Part shown: positions 52,642-61,073 of the stretch, piece by piece | Numbering within the stretch: the first letter of the stretch is position 1 | How the letters are laid out: every line of letters starts with the position of its first letter | Assembly (NCBI RefSeq): GCF_000253255.1 | Contig: NC_015580.1 | Location: 1,377,001-1,441,000, forward strand | Source: Novosphingobium sp. PP1Y | GTDB lineage: Bacteria; Pseudomonadota; Alphaproteobacteria; Sphingomonadales; Sphingomonadaceae | Length of the DNA stretch: 64,000 nucleotides | Direction: 5' to 3' | The notes under the pieces: generated by a model | Seen by the model: only the letters and a program-made list of their open reading frames with translations | Told to the model about the DNA's origin: nothing | Database searches by the model: none | Translations under genes and position numbers: made by a program

Positions 52642-54107
52642 GCGCGGCGCAGGTTCCTGCGACAATCGCTCCCGATGCGGTGGACGCCTGGGAGCGCGAG
52701 GTCGACGTCGTTGTCGTCGGACAGGGCGTTGCAGGAACCTGCGCGGCACTGGAGGCCCATCGTGCAGGTGCCGATGTGCTGATCGTCGAGCGCGCCTCGG
52801 GCGGTGGGGGCGCCAGTGCGATGTCCTCGGGCATCTTCTATCTCGGCGGCGGTACGGCGGTGCAGGGCGCCGCCGGCTACGAGGACAGCGCCGAGGACAT
52901 GGCGCGTTTCCTCATGGCTAGCTGCGATCCGCTCGATCCCAATGCGACCCTGGCGTTCTGCCGCGACAGCAAGGACCATTTCGACTGGCTGGAGGAACAG
53001 GGCGTTCCCTTCGAGCGCACATATTTCCCGGGCAAGGCGGTCTACCTGCTCGATTCCACCTGTTTGATGTGGACCGGAAATGAGAAGGCCTGGCCCTATC
53101 GCGAGGCCGCCAAGCCCGCACCGCGCGGTCACAAGGTGGTGGGGCAGGGCGAGAATGCCGGCTCGGAGGGTATGAAGCCGTTGCTGCAGCGCTGCATCGA
53201 CGAGGAGATTCCCGCGATCTACGACAGCGCCGTTATCGCGCTGGTGCAGGACGCGGAAAAGCGCGTCGTCGGCGTGCAGGTGAAGCAGTCTACCGGCACG
53301 TCTTTCGTCAAGGCCCGGCGCGGGGTTATCATCGCATGCGGCAGCCACAACCTGTGCAAGGAACTCCTCGACGAGCATCTGCCGCTCCTGACCGAAACGT
53401 CCGAGCCGCTGGCGATCCCCAGCAATGACGGTGCGGGCGTCAGGCTAGGGATGTCGGCAGGTGCCTACGCGGTTGCGATGGACGGGCTGATCCCGACCGG
53501 CTCGATCTACCCGCCGGGCCAGCTGATCAAGGGCATCGTCGTCAACCGCAACGGCGAGCGCTTCGTGGCCGAGGACGTTTATCACGGCCGGCTCGGCAAC
53601 TTCGTGATGGAGCAGCCGGGGCAGACTGCCTACCTGATCCTCGACAGCGAGGTCTTCGCTTACCCTGAAAACCCCTTCGCGAAGCATCAGCTGGTCGACG
53701 GTTGGGAAACGATCGAGGAGATGGAGGCGGGACTGAACCTGCCGACCGGATCGCTGGTCAGGACCATGAGCGAATACAACAGAGGCGCTGCCAAGGGCGA
53801 AGACCCTCGCTTCCACAAGCACGCCGACTGGCTAAAGCCGCTCGATGTCGGGCCCTATGCCGCGTTCGATATCAGCTTCGACAAGTCGACGTACCTGTTC
53901 ATCACGCTGGGCGGGATCAAGACCGACGAGCAGGGAAGGGCGCTGGACTTGCGCTCCAACGTCATCCCCGGGCTATACGTCGTGGGCGCGAGCGCGGCGC
54001 ACATTCCGCGCACGGGCAAGGCCTATGCCAGCGGTTTGAGCCTCGGTCCGGGCAGCTACTTCGGGCGCCGTGCCGGGCGCCATGCAGCGGGATCGAACTG
54101 GGCCTGA
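52638..54107 (+). CDS. FAD-dependent dehydrogenase of the KstD/fumarate-reductase flavoprotein type
   Basis: ATG 52638 overlaps the SDR stop and gives 489 residues. FAD_binding_2 features are DVVVVGQGVAGTCAALEAHR, VLIVERASGGGGASAMSSG, IIACGSHNLCKELLD near the middle, and a C-terminal FAD loop in KAYASGLSLGPGSYFGRRAG. This is the fold of 3-ketosteroid-1-dehydrogenase and related desaturases. The pairing with an SDR and PTGR-type enone reductases supports a role in oxidising a cyclic ketone, but the tyrosines of true KstD are not all identifiable, so a steroid substrate is only one option. Confidence 0.88.
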   Translation: MSAAQVPATIAPDAVDAWEREVDVVVVGQGVAGTCAALEAHRAGADVLIVERASGGGGASAMSSGIFYLGGGTAVQGAAGYEDSAEDMARFLMASCDPLDPNATLAFCRDSKDHFDWLEEQGVPFERTYFPGKAVYLLDSTCLMWTGNEKAWPYREAAKPAPRGHKVVGQGENAGSEGMKPLLQRCIDEEIPAIYDSAVIALVQDAEKRVVGVQVKQSTGTSFVKARRGVIIACGSHNLCKELLDEHLPLLTETSEPLAIPSNDGAGVRLGMSAGAYAVAMDGLIPTGSIYPPGQLIKGIVVNRNGERFVAEDVYHGRLGNFVMEQPGQTAYLILDSEVFAYPENPFAKHQLVDGWETIEEMEAGLNLPTGSLVRTMSEYNRGAAKGEDPRFHKHADWLKPLDVGPYAAFDISFDKSTYLFITLGGIKTDEQGRALDLRSNVIPGLYVVGASAAHIPRTGKAYASGLSLGPGSYFGRRAGRHAAGSNWA

Positions 54108-54121
54108 CATTCAGGTTCCTG

Positions 54122-54152
54122 CCGTCACCCCGGACTTGATCGGGGGTGACGG
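54122..54152. repeat. Palindromic REP-like element or terminator
   Basis: CCGTCACCCC and GGGGTGACGG form a perfect 10-bp stem around GGACTTGATCG. The sequence resembles short palindromic repeats I associate with many alphaproteobacterial genomes. It lies between the flavoprotein stop (54107) and the convergent acyl-CoA ligase stop (54219) and may terminate one or both transcripts. Confidence 0.5.
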
Positions 54153-54218
54153 AGAACTTGAGTTCAACGGCAGGGTGGCAGGCGTAGCAATCCGTGTGCA
54201 CGCGCGTGCCAGGCCGGA

Positions 54219-55856
54219 TCAACTTTCCGAAGGTGCCGCGATGCGTTCCTTCACGTCGGCGCGCAGGATGTCCTTGCGTACCTTGCCCGAGGCCGTGCGG
54301 GGGAAGTCCTCCCGGAATTCGAAGCGTTCGGGGATCTTCTGCTTGGCAAGCCCGCTGGCGAGCACGTGCGCAATCAGATCGTCGGGTGTCGGGACGGCGC
54401 CCTCGGCAATGACGTAGGCGCACACACCTTCGCCGAGCCGGTCGTGCGGCATCGCCACGACGGCGGCCTCGCGGACGTGGGCATGGCCGTGCAGCACGTC
54501 CTCGATCTCCTTGGCGGAGATGTTCTCGCCGCCGCGGATGATCAGGTCCTTCTTGCGCCCGGTAATGGTGATCGCCCCTTCATCGGAACGCACCCCGAGG
54601 TCGCCGGTGCGGAAAAAGCCGTCGGTGGTGATCGCTTCGCGGGTCTGGGTTTCGTCGGCATAGCCCAGCATCATGGCGGGGCCGCGGGCAAGGATTTCGC
54701 CTTCGCTGCCGTCCGGCAGGTCCTTGTCCTCATGATCGACGATCCGCACTTCGTAATCGACGATGGCGCCGTCGGTGGTTGCCGCAAGGCTTTCCACGTT
54801 GGGCCAGCCGAAGGTGACGAGCGGCACCTCGGAAGCGCCGAAGACGCGGAAGGCGCGGCAATTGGCGAAGGCGGCATTGGCGGCCGGGATCAGGTCGTTC
54901 GGTACGGCAGCGCCGCCGCACGCGAAGAAGCGGAAGCTGGGCAGGCGGTCGCCGCTGGCCCGTGCCGCGGCAGCCAATTCGACGAGGAAGGGTGTTGCCG
55001 CGACTGTTCCGACCAATTGGTGGCGGTCGATCAGCGCAAGCGCTTCCTGCGCGTTCCAGGCTTCCATCAGCACGGTTCGCGTGCCGCAGATGAACGGCGC
55101 CTCGAGGCCGTTGGCGTAGCCCGAGACATGGGTGACGGGCGAAGGCATAAGCGTCGCTTCGCCTTCGACGAGGCCCCAGTATGCGGCGCTTTCCCGCAAG
55201 ATCCGGGCGATCGATACATGGCTGTGCAGCACGCCCTTGGGACGGCCGGTGGTGCCCGAGGTATAGAGCACCATCTTGACGCCGAGCGGATCGACTTGCG
55301 GCCGGGCAAAGCGCAAGGCGCGGCCTTCCTCGACCAGCGAGGCGTAGTCGTCCGTGCCTTCTCCGCGCACGGTAAAGATGTGCTGCAGCTCGGGCAGGCT
55401 GCCCTTGATGCGGCGCGCCATTTCGGCAAAGTCGTACTTGCGGAACGAGGAAGCGACGAAGAACGCGCGCGCCCCGCAATCCCCCAGCATGATCGACACT
55501 TCGTGATCGCGGTAGATCGGCACGATGGGATTGATGACGAGGCCGGACATCGCGGCAGCGAGGTTGATGACCATGGCTTCGCGCCAGTTCGGCACCTGGA
55601 AGGCGATCACGTCTCCGGGCCTCAGGCCCCGCGCGTGCATGGCGGCCGAGAGCGCCTCGGCTTCGGCGACTGCTTCTGCCCGCGTCATCGAGACGTCGCC
55701 GTCGAGCAGTGCGACGAAGTCGGGTTCTGCTTCGGCCAGCGCCGCCGCCTGCTGCGCGATGGTACGTTCGTCCCAGGCCCCCGTGCCGGCGTAAGCGGCA
55801 AGGTGGGGTGGGGGGATCTCTAGCCATGCCCAGGGAGGGCTCTTCCTCTCAACCAT
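54219..55856 (-). CDS. AMP-forming acyl-CoA synthetase
   Basis: The ATG at 55856 gives 545 residues. It has the AMP-binding P-loop VLYTSGTTGRPKGVLHSH, FRVFGASEVPLVTFGW, TDGFFRTGDLGVR, the hinge GRKKDLIIRGGENISAKEIE and the C-terminal catalytic Lys in FPRTASGKVRKDIL. The enzyme makes an acyl-CoA from a carboxylic acid with ATP. Chain length cannot be told. It is divergent from the Rieske copy D (56056), with 199 bases between and no gene in that stretch. It probably activates a side-chain or ring-derived acid in the island. A longer frame to 55955 lacks conserved sequence. Confidence 0.93.
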   Translation of the reverse strand: MVERKSPPWAWLEIPPPHLAAYAGTGAWDERTIAQQAAALAEAEPDFVALLDGDVSMTRAEAVAEAEALSAAMHARGLRPGDVIAFQVPNWREAMVINLAAAMSGLVINPIVPIYRDHEVSIMLGDCGARAFFVASSFRKYDFAEMARRIKGSLPELQHIFTVRGEGTDDYASLVEEGRALRFARPQVDPLGVKMVLYTSGTTGRPKGVLHSHVSIARILRESAAYWGLVEGEATLMPSPVTHVSGYANGLEAPFICGTRTVLMEAWNAQEALALIDRHQLVGTVAATPFLVELAAAARASGDRLPSFRFFACGGAAVPNDLIPAANAAFANCRAFRVFGASEVPLVTFGWPNVESLAATTDGAIVDYEVRIVDHEDKDLPDGSEGEILARGPAMMLGYADETQTREAITTDGFFRTGDLGVRSDEGAITITGRKKDLIIRGGENISAKEIEDVLHGHAHVREAAVVAMPHDRLGEGVCAYVIAEGAVPTPDDLIAHVLASGLAKQKIPERFEFREDFPRTASGKVRKDILRADVKERIAAPSES

Positions 55857-56055
55857 GAAACCTGACTGCCCTTGCTGCGCCTTGCGGCCAACTGTCCAAA
55901 AGGCAAGGGAACGAAGCAAGAGAAGATTGCTGCAGCGGCGATCCGGGCTGGACAAGCGATCGGGCCGCTATTTCCCATGGCCTAGCAACTCTAGCAGCTT
56001 GTTCGGGATCGGCGTCTCGCACAGGATCGCGTTGAATCAAATTGGGAGAACAGCT

Positions 56056-57234
56056 TTGGACCGCGTCCAGCGCCTTGGCGACGTCGCCGAAATCATGCTC
56101 GATTACGTCGAGAACAAGAAGACCTTCATGACCGACAAGACGCTGAAGGTCCCATCGAACAGCTACACTGACAAGGATCAGTTCGATGCGGAAATCGAGC
56201 TGATCTTCAAGCGCGTACCGTTGCTGCTGGCATTCACGGCCGAACTGCCCAATCCCGGCGATTACAAGGCCATGGACGCCATGGGCGTGCCGGTCCTGAT
56301 CAATCGCGACAAGCAGGGGCAGGTGCGTGCCTTCCTCAATGTCTGTTCGCACCGCGGGGCGCCGGTCGCCGATCAGGGCAAGGGCAACTGCTCGCGCTTC
56401 ACCTGCAAGTACCACGCCTGGACTTACGGCGCCGACGGCCGCCTGCTCGGCATTTCCGAAGCGAGCACCTTCGGCGAGGTCGACAAGTCGCAGATGGGCC
56501 TGCGCGTCCTGCCCTGCGAAGAGCGCGCCGGGATGATTTTCGTGTGCCTGACGCCCAATGCGCCGATGGACCTCGACAGGTATTTCCGCGGCTACCTCGA
56601 AGATTTCGAAGCGCTCGACTTCGCCAACTGGACCTACCTGGGCAATCGCACGATCGAGGGTGCGAACTGGAAGATCGCATTCGACGGATACCTTGAAGGC
56701 TATCACTTCCAGTCTTTGCACCCGGAAACGATTTTCCCGCGCACCCCGTCGAACACGATGCATTACGAAGGCTTCGGCCCGAACATGCGCATCGGCTTCC
56801 CGCAGCATTCGATCGCCGATCAGCTCAAGGACGTCCCGCGCGAGAAGTGGGGCGAGTGCGAGAACAACGGCTACGACTTCGTGCGCATCTTCTTCCCCAA
56901 CGTCTCGATCTTCGTCGCACCGGAAATCACCCAGATTGCCCAGCTGTTCCCCGGGCCGACGCCGGATCGCAACCGCACCGTCCTCAACTACCTGCGCCGC
57001 GAGCCGGTGAAGGACGAAGCCGACCGTGAGAAAGTCGAGGCGGCGATGAACTTCTTCCGCGATGTGACGTACGAGGAAGACTACGTGATCGGTCTCGAGA
57101 TCCAGAAGGGACTCGAGAGCGGGGCGCATGACGACATCACGTTCGGTCGCAACGAACGCGGCAACCAGTTCTTCCACGAATGGCTGAACTGGTATCTCGA
57201 GGACGACGAGACGCTTCCCGAACCGCAGATGTAA
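56056..57234 (+). CDS. Rieske aromatic-ring-hydroxylating oxygenase alpha subunit (type I, copy D)
   Basis: I choose TTG 56056 as start: GGGAGAA lies five bases upstream, and the resulting 392 residues align with copy A (394) from RVQRLGDVAEIMLDYVE onward. Frames farther upstream lack similarity. The Rieske site is Cys97, His99, Cys117 and His120 (NVCSHRGAP, TCKYHAWTY) and the iron site lies in DGYLEGYHFQSLH. The oxygenase is the first gene of a plus-strand operon with a TIM-barrel protein and an EthD-like protein. No beta subunit is present. The difference from copy A in the substrate part suggests another substrate position. Confidence 0.9.
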   Translation: MDRVQRLGDVAEIMLDYVENKKTFMTDKTLKVPSNSYTDKDQFDAEIELIFKRVPLLLAFTAELPNPGDYKAMDAMGVPVLINRDKQGQVRAFLNVCSHRGAPVADQGKGNCSRFTCKYHAWTYGADGRLLGISEASTFGEVDKSQMGLRVLPCEERAGMIFVCLTPNAPMDLDRYFRGYLEDFEALDFANWTYLGNRTIEGANWKIAFDGYLEGYHFQSLHPETIFPRTPSNTMHYEGFGPNMRIGFPQHSIADQLKDVPREKWGECENNGYDFVRIFFPNVSIFVAPEITQIAQLFPGPTPDRNRTVLNYLRREPVKDEADREKVEAAMNFFRDVTYEEDYVIGLEIQKGLESGAHDDITFGRNERGNQFFHEWLNWYLEDDETLPEPQM

Positions 57235-57269
57235 ACAGTCGGGCGCAAGGCCACCGGGGAGAGGATTTC

Positions 57270-58061
57270 ATGCACCGTATTTCACTTGCCTCGGGTGTCC
57301 TTCCCGAGTTCGGTCCGGTCGACATCGTCGAGGCCGCCGCCGCGGGCGGATTCGACGAGGTCGGTATCTGGGTCGAACCGGGCGAATGGACCGAGAGCAC
57401 CACGCGTGAAACCCGGGCCGCGCTGGCGGCTACGGGGCTACCGGTGCTCGATGTCGAAGTCGTGTGGATCAAGCCCGAGACTTCGCTCGACGTTCACAAG
57501 CGCGTGCTGGATGTTGGTATGGAACTGGGTGCGAAGAACGTCCTTTGCGTTTCTTCCCATCACGACGCGGGGGTGACGGTAGAGCAGCTGGCAGCGCTGT
57601 GCCGCCATGCCGAGGGCACGGGAATGCGCGTTGCGCTGGAATTCGGGATATTTACCGAGGTGAAGAATCTGTCGCAGGCGATTGGCGTCCTCGACCGGGT
57701 TGCACATCCCTTGCGGGCCTTGCTCATTGACCCGATCCACGTCGATCGCTCGGGAACCACGGTGGCCGAGATCGCTGCGCTCGACCGGGCCTTGCTGCCC
57801 TATGCGCAGCTCTGCGACGCCCGCGCCGAGCGGCCCGCGCCAGACGATTTCGATGCCGTGATCATTGACGCCATCGACTTGCGTGAACAGTGCGGGGAGG
57901 GCGTGCTGCCGCTTGCGGCGATGCTGGAGGCGCTGCCGCCGCAGATCCCGCTGTCGATCGAACTGCGCTCTGCTGCCTTGCGCGAGGCGTTTTCCCACCC
58001 GGCGCTGCGGGCGAAAGCCGTGGCCGATGCGACCCGCAGTTTCCTGGAGACGCTGGCATGA
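57270..58061 (+). CDS. Sugar-phosphate isomerase/epimerase-like TIM-barrel protein
   Basis: ATG 57270 follows GGGGAGAGG and gives 263 residues. The pattern IVEAAAAGGFDEVGIWVEPG, VLDVEVVWIKPE, MRVALEFGIFTEVKNLSQAI and LIDPIHVDRSG matches the AP-endonuclease-2/xylose-isomerase-like barrel, with Glu, Asp and His at likely metal sites. Members isomerise sugars or act on ring-derived acids such as 3-dehydroshikimate. It is 35 bases after the Rieske gene and overlaps the EthD-like gene by four bases, so it is part of a catabolic operon and its substrate is probably not a normal sugar. Confidence 0.88.
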   Translation: MHRISLASGVLPEFGPVDIVEAAAAGGFDEVGIWVEPGEWTESTTRETRAALAATGLPVLDVEVVWIKPETSLDVHKRVLDVGMELGAKNVLCVSSHHDAGVTVEQLAALCRHAEGTGMRVALEFGIFTEVKNLSQAIGVLDRVAHPLRALLIDPIHVDRSGTTVAEIAALDRALLPYAQLCDARAERPAPDDFDAVIIDAIDLREQCGEGVLPLAAMLEALPPQIPLSIELRSAALREAFSHPALRAKAVADATRSFLETLA

Positions 58062-58417
58062 CCGTGACCGTCATCACCCTGCTCAAGCGCCGCGAGGGCA
58101 TGAGCCGCGAGGATTTTCGCGACTATTACGAGACCAGCCATCGCCATATCGGCGAGAAGGTGCTGTCGGGCTATGCCACCCGATATGTCCGCCGCTTCCT
58201 TACGCCCACGGACGGGGTGGACCAGACCTGCGATGCGGATGTGGTCATGGAGATCGATTTCCCCGACGAGGCCACGCGCGATGCGTGTTTTGCCGCGATG
58301 GGCGATCCGGAAACGATCGCGATGATCGTCGAGGATGAGAAAAAGCTCTTCGATCGTTCGCGCATCCGGACCTTCAGCGTAACGGAAGCGGTTTCGGACC
58401 TGCCTCCCGTCGGCTGA
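58058..58417 (+). CDS. EthD-like (dimeric alpha/beta barrel) protein
   Basis: The 119-residue protein starts MTVTVITLLKRREGMSREDF with RDYYETSHRHIGEKVL, the EthD signature in which a His follows the FRDYYET motif. Small ferredoxin-like dimers of this family are found in ether and aromatic degradation gene clusters; a few bind or cyclise intermediates. It overlaps the barrel protein gene by four bases and is the last gene of this operon. It converges on the SnoaL-like gene with 22 bases between. A biochemical role cannot be derived from sequence. Confidence 0.88.
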   Translation: MTVTVITLLKRREGMSREDFRDYYETSHRHIGEKVLSGYATRYVRRFLTPTDGVDQTCDADVVMEIDFPDEATRDACFAAMGDPETIAMIVEDEKKLFDRSRIRTFSVTEAVSDLPPVG

Positions 58418-58439
58418 AAGCCCGGATGGGCGATGCCGA

Positions 58440-58880
58440 TCAGTCCTCGGCGGTGTGCATCGTCGTATATTCGCGGCGGGTGAACAGCCACTTTCCGTCG
58501 ATCTTTGCCAGTTCGTCGACATAGCGGCCCCGGACGCGAAGCGTCTTCTTCGTCGCGGGGTCCTCGAAGATTTCCGAGGTGTAGGAGATCGACGTGGCGC
58601 GATTGCCGTCAACGTTGATCTCGCCGGGATGGGCGACGTAGATCATCGGCTTGGTGCAGTTGTCGAGGCCATAGTGCTTCATGGACTCGACCCAACCAGA
58701 AACGATGGCTTCCTTGCCGGTGAAACCGCCGAGGTCCGGATACTCGGGCAAGGCCCAGAAGGCATCGTCGGCCCAGGTCGCGGCCCAGGTCTCTGCATTC
58801 TTGGTCATCACGCCGTGGGCATATGTCTCGATCGTTTCGCGGATGAGCACGCGGTCTTCGAAATTGCCGGTAAAGGCCAT
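58440..58880 (-). CDS. SnoaL/NTF2-like protein, paralog of 37627-38055
   Basis: ATG 58880 after GGGAGA gives 146 residues. FEDRVLIRETIETYAHGVMT, ETWAATWADDAFWALPEYPD and AKIDGKWLFTRREY are shared with the protein at 37627. It lies 14 bases after an SDR gene and third in a minus-strand operon that begins with Rieske copy C (60927). The occurrence of one copy beside each of the two Rieske regions suggests a fixed role in the pathway, perhaps as a dehydratase or isomerase. No catalytic residues are certain. Confidence 0.87.
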   Translation of the reverse strand: MAFTGNFEDRVLIRETIETYAHGVMTKNAETWAATWADDAFWALPEYPDLGGFTGKEAIVSGWVESMKHYGLDNCTKPMIYVAHPGEINVDGNRATSISYTSEIFEDPATKKTLRVRGRYVDELAKIDGKWLFTRREYTTMHTAED

Positions 58881-58894
58881 TGCTTCGATCTCCC

Positions 58895-59581
58895 TTACCA
58901 GGCGTGTTCCTCGCCGTTCCACTTGTAGAAGTCACCCGACTTGTCGAGCGTCCAGCCTTCGGCGAGAGCGACGATCTGGCGCGCGCTTTCTTCCGGGCTG
59001 ATATCGGCATTGGGGCCGCCCATGTCAGTCTGGACGTAGCCGGGGTGGATCAGGCCGATGACGATGCCGCGGTCCTTTAGGTCGATGGCCACCGAGCGCA
59101 TCATCCGGTTCAGCCCGGCCTTGGTCGCGACATAGGGATAGTAGCCGCCATAAGGCCAGGTAGAGGCAGCGAGCTGGCTCGAGAAGTTCATGACCTTCGA
59201 GCCTTCGCTCATGCGCGGCAGGAAGGCGAGCATGACGCGCATCGGCCCCTTCAGCATGATTTCAACGGTATTGTCGAAGTCCTTCCAGTCGAAGCTGTCG
59301 AGCTGCGCGGCAGTCTCGCCAATCACGCCGGCGACGTTGTAGAGGATATCGATGGGGGCGTCCCCGGTAGAGGCGGCGCCGGCTGCCACCGAAGCGTCAT
59401 TGCCAACGTCCATTTCATGAACGGTCACTTTGCCGGAGGAACTTTCCGCAAGTGCGTTCAGTTCGCTCGCGCCTCCCGGATTGCGCACCAGTGCGAAGAC
59501 ACGATCGCCTTGCGAAAGATGCTTCTTGACGAGTTCGAGGGCGATGCCTCGACCCGCTCCGGTAATTGCCACATTTGCCAT
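58895..59581 (-). CDS. SDR-family oxidoreductase
   Basis: The 228-residue SDR starts MANVAITGAGRGIALELVKK and has VFALVRNPGGAS, VAGVIGETAAQLDS in place of NNAG, FSSQLAASTWPYGGYYPYVA with the catalytic Ser, and Y-V-A-T-K. The fold is shorter than the other SDRs of the island. RNPGGA favours NADP. The start codon shares one base with the Rieske stop (59581), showing tight coupling with Rieske copy C and the SnoaL-like gene. It likely oxidises the diol or hydroxyl made by the oxygenase. The substrate is unknown. Confidence 0.93.
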   Translation of the reverse strand: MANVAITGAGRGIALELVKKHLSQGDRVFALVRNPGGASELNALAESSSGKVTVHEMDVGNDASVAAGAASTGDAPIDILYNVAGVIGETAAQLDSFDWKDFDNTVEIMLKGPMRVMLAFLPRMSEGSKVMNFSSQLAASTWPYGGYYPYVATKAGLNRMMRSVAIDLKDRGIVIGLIHPGYVQTDMGGPNADISPEESARQIVALAEGWTLDKSGDFYKWNGEEHAW

Positions 59582-60927
59582 CAGGGTTTCCTTCCTTCGA
59601 GCCAGTCATTGAGCACTTCGTGAAAGAAGCGCACGCGCGTTTCCTGGGCTGTCAGGTACGCGTCGGTATAGCCGCGAGAATGCATGCCGGCCTGCATGCC
59701 TTCGGCGAGTTCCATGTCCTGATAGACGATCTGGCCCGCCAGTTCGGGGATGCCCTTGCCGTCGTCGAAATCGCGATGCTCGCACTCGGCAACCTCGCGC
59801 AGCGGCTTCGGGCCGGCCATGACCGATTCCACCATTTCCTGCCCTTCGACCGGGAAAGCCATGCACCACAGGTCGAAGTAGCACTTCTCCGGGTCTTCCG
59901 GATGCGGTTCGCTTCGGAAAAAGACGAGGTTGTCGGGCAGGAAGCTGATCGTCACATTGGGGAAGATCACCGTGTGCGGACTGTCGGTGATCTCCTCGTC
60001 GTTCATGTTCTCGTAGTGGACGTAGCCGCGCTCCTTCCAGTCGCGTTGCTTGGCCGCCTTGAGGTCGAGCCAGCCCTGCATCGCCATGTCCTCGTAGGAG
60101 GCGTAGCCTTCGGGATCGATCCCCCAGGCCTGCAGGATCATCTTGTAGGGATGCGGCTGGTCCGGCGGCAGCCGGTCCGAAAGGGAGGGGCGCATTGGCT
60201 GGACCGTGCGGCCATGGCCATTGGCCCACATTTCATGCCTTGCGGTGTCGACGTCCTGGTCGATCCATGGCGGTACTTGCGGATGCGCGGTGCGGGTGTG
60301 GTAGCTCTCGGAGAAATTGTCGGTTACGAACTTCCAGTTCGCGTTGAGCGCGATGCGGTACCAGGCCACGCGCACCGCGGTGTCCATCGGGTAGTTCTTG
60401 TATACCGCCGGCATCGGCGCGAGGTATTCCTGGAGCGAGGGACCTTCCTTGGCCATCGTGTACCACACGAAACCGCCCCAGATTTCGCAGCGCAGTTCCT
60501 GGAGGCCGAGCTTTCCGCATGGGTTGCCCTGCGGGAAGTCGATGTCGCTATCCTGGGCATGGATCAGCTTGCCGTCGATGCCGTAACGCCAGCCATGATA
60601 GGGGCAGGAGATCGCATCGACCGACGACATGCCCTTGACCATGCGCATGCCGCGATGGGCGCAGGAGTTGAAGAAGGCGCGGACCGAGCCGTCTTCCTGC
60701 CGCACGGCGATCACCGATTCCTTCATGAAGTCATGCACGACGAAATCGCCTGCCTCGGGAATGTCTGCAGTGCGTCCGGCGATGTGCCATATGCGGGTCC
60801 AGAGCATGTCCCATTCGCGCTGCATGAATTCGCGCGAAAAGTAGCGATCGCCGGTGATGGGATCGCCGCGCAGGTTGGATGGATCGCGCCCGTCGAGCGG
60901 GGCTTCGAAGTCGGCTGGCTTGTTCAT
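59581..60927 (-). CDS. Rieske aromatic-ring-hydroxylating oxygenase alpha subunit (type II, copy C)
   Basis: The 448-residue protein has its Rieske site at Cys89, His91, Cys108 and His111 (NSCAHRGMRM, SCPYHGWRYG) and an iron site in FSESYHTRTAHPQ. It is paralogous to copy B (49282) in both sites and in the region YFSREFMQREWDMLWTRIWH. It heads the operon with an SDR and a SnoaL-like protein and is followed directly by the SDR start. The leader AATCAATTTGGGAGA before its start closely matches the leader of Rieske copy D. It lacks a beta subunit. Electron donors must come from elsewhere, for example the ferredoxin at 37163. Confidence 0.93.
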   Translation of the reverse strand: MNKPADFEAPLDGRDPSNLRGDPITGDRYFSREFMQREWDMLWTRIWHIAGRTADIPEAGDFVVHDFMKESVIAVRQEDGSVRAFFNSCAHRGMRMVKGMSSVDAISCPYHGWRYGIDGKLIHAQDSDIDFPQGNPCGKLGLQELRCEIWGGFVWYTMAKEGPSLQEYLAPMPAVYKNYPMDTAVRVAWYRIALNANWKFVTDNFSESYHTRTAHPQVPPWIDQDVDTARHEMWANGHGRTVQPMRPSLSDRLPPDQPHPYKMILQAWGIDPEGYASYEDMAMQGWLDLKAAKQRDWKERGYVHYENMNDEEITDSPHTVIFPNVTISFLPDNLVFFRSEPHPEDPEKCYFDLWCMAFPVEGQEMVESVMAGPKPLREVAECEHRDFDDGKGIPELAGQIVYQDMELAEGMQAGMHSRGYTDAYLTAQETRVRFFHEVLNDWLEGRKP

Positions 60928-61073
60928 GGGACCTCTCTCCCAAATTGATTCGTTATCGCCTCAAGTCTGGTGGAGGAGGAAGGCCTGCGACACCTGTCAT
61001 ATGTGAGAGAAAGCAGGTCGACTTGCCGGTTTTCAAGCGGGTGGATTGAAAGCCGGGCTTCCCCCCCGGGATT

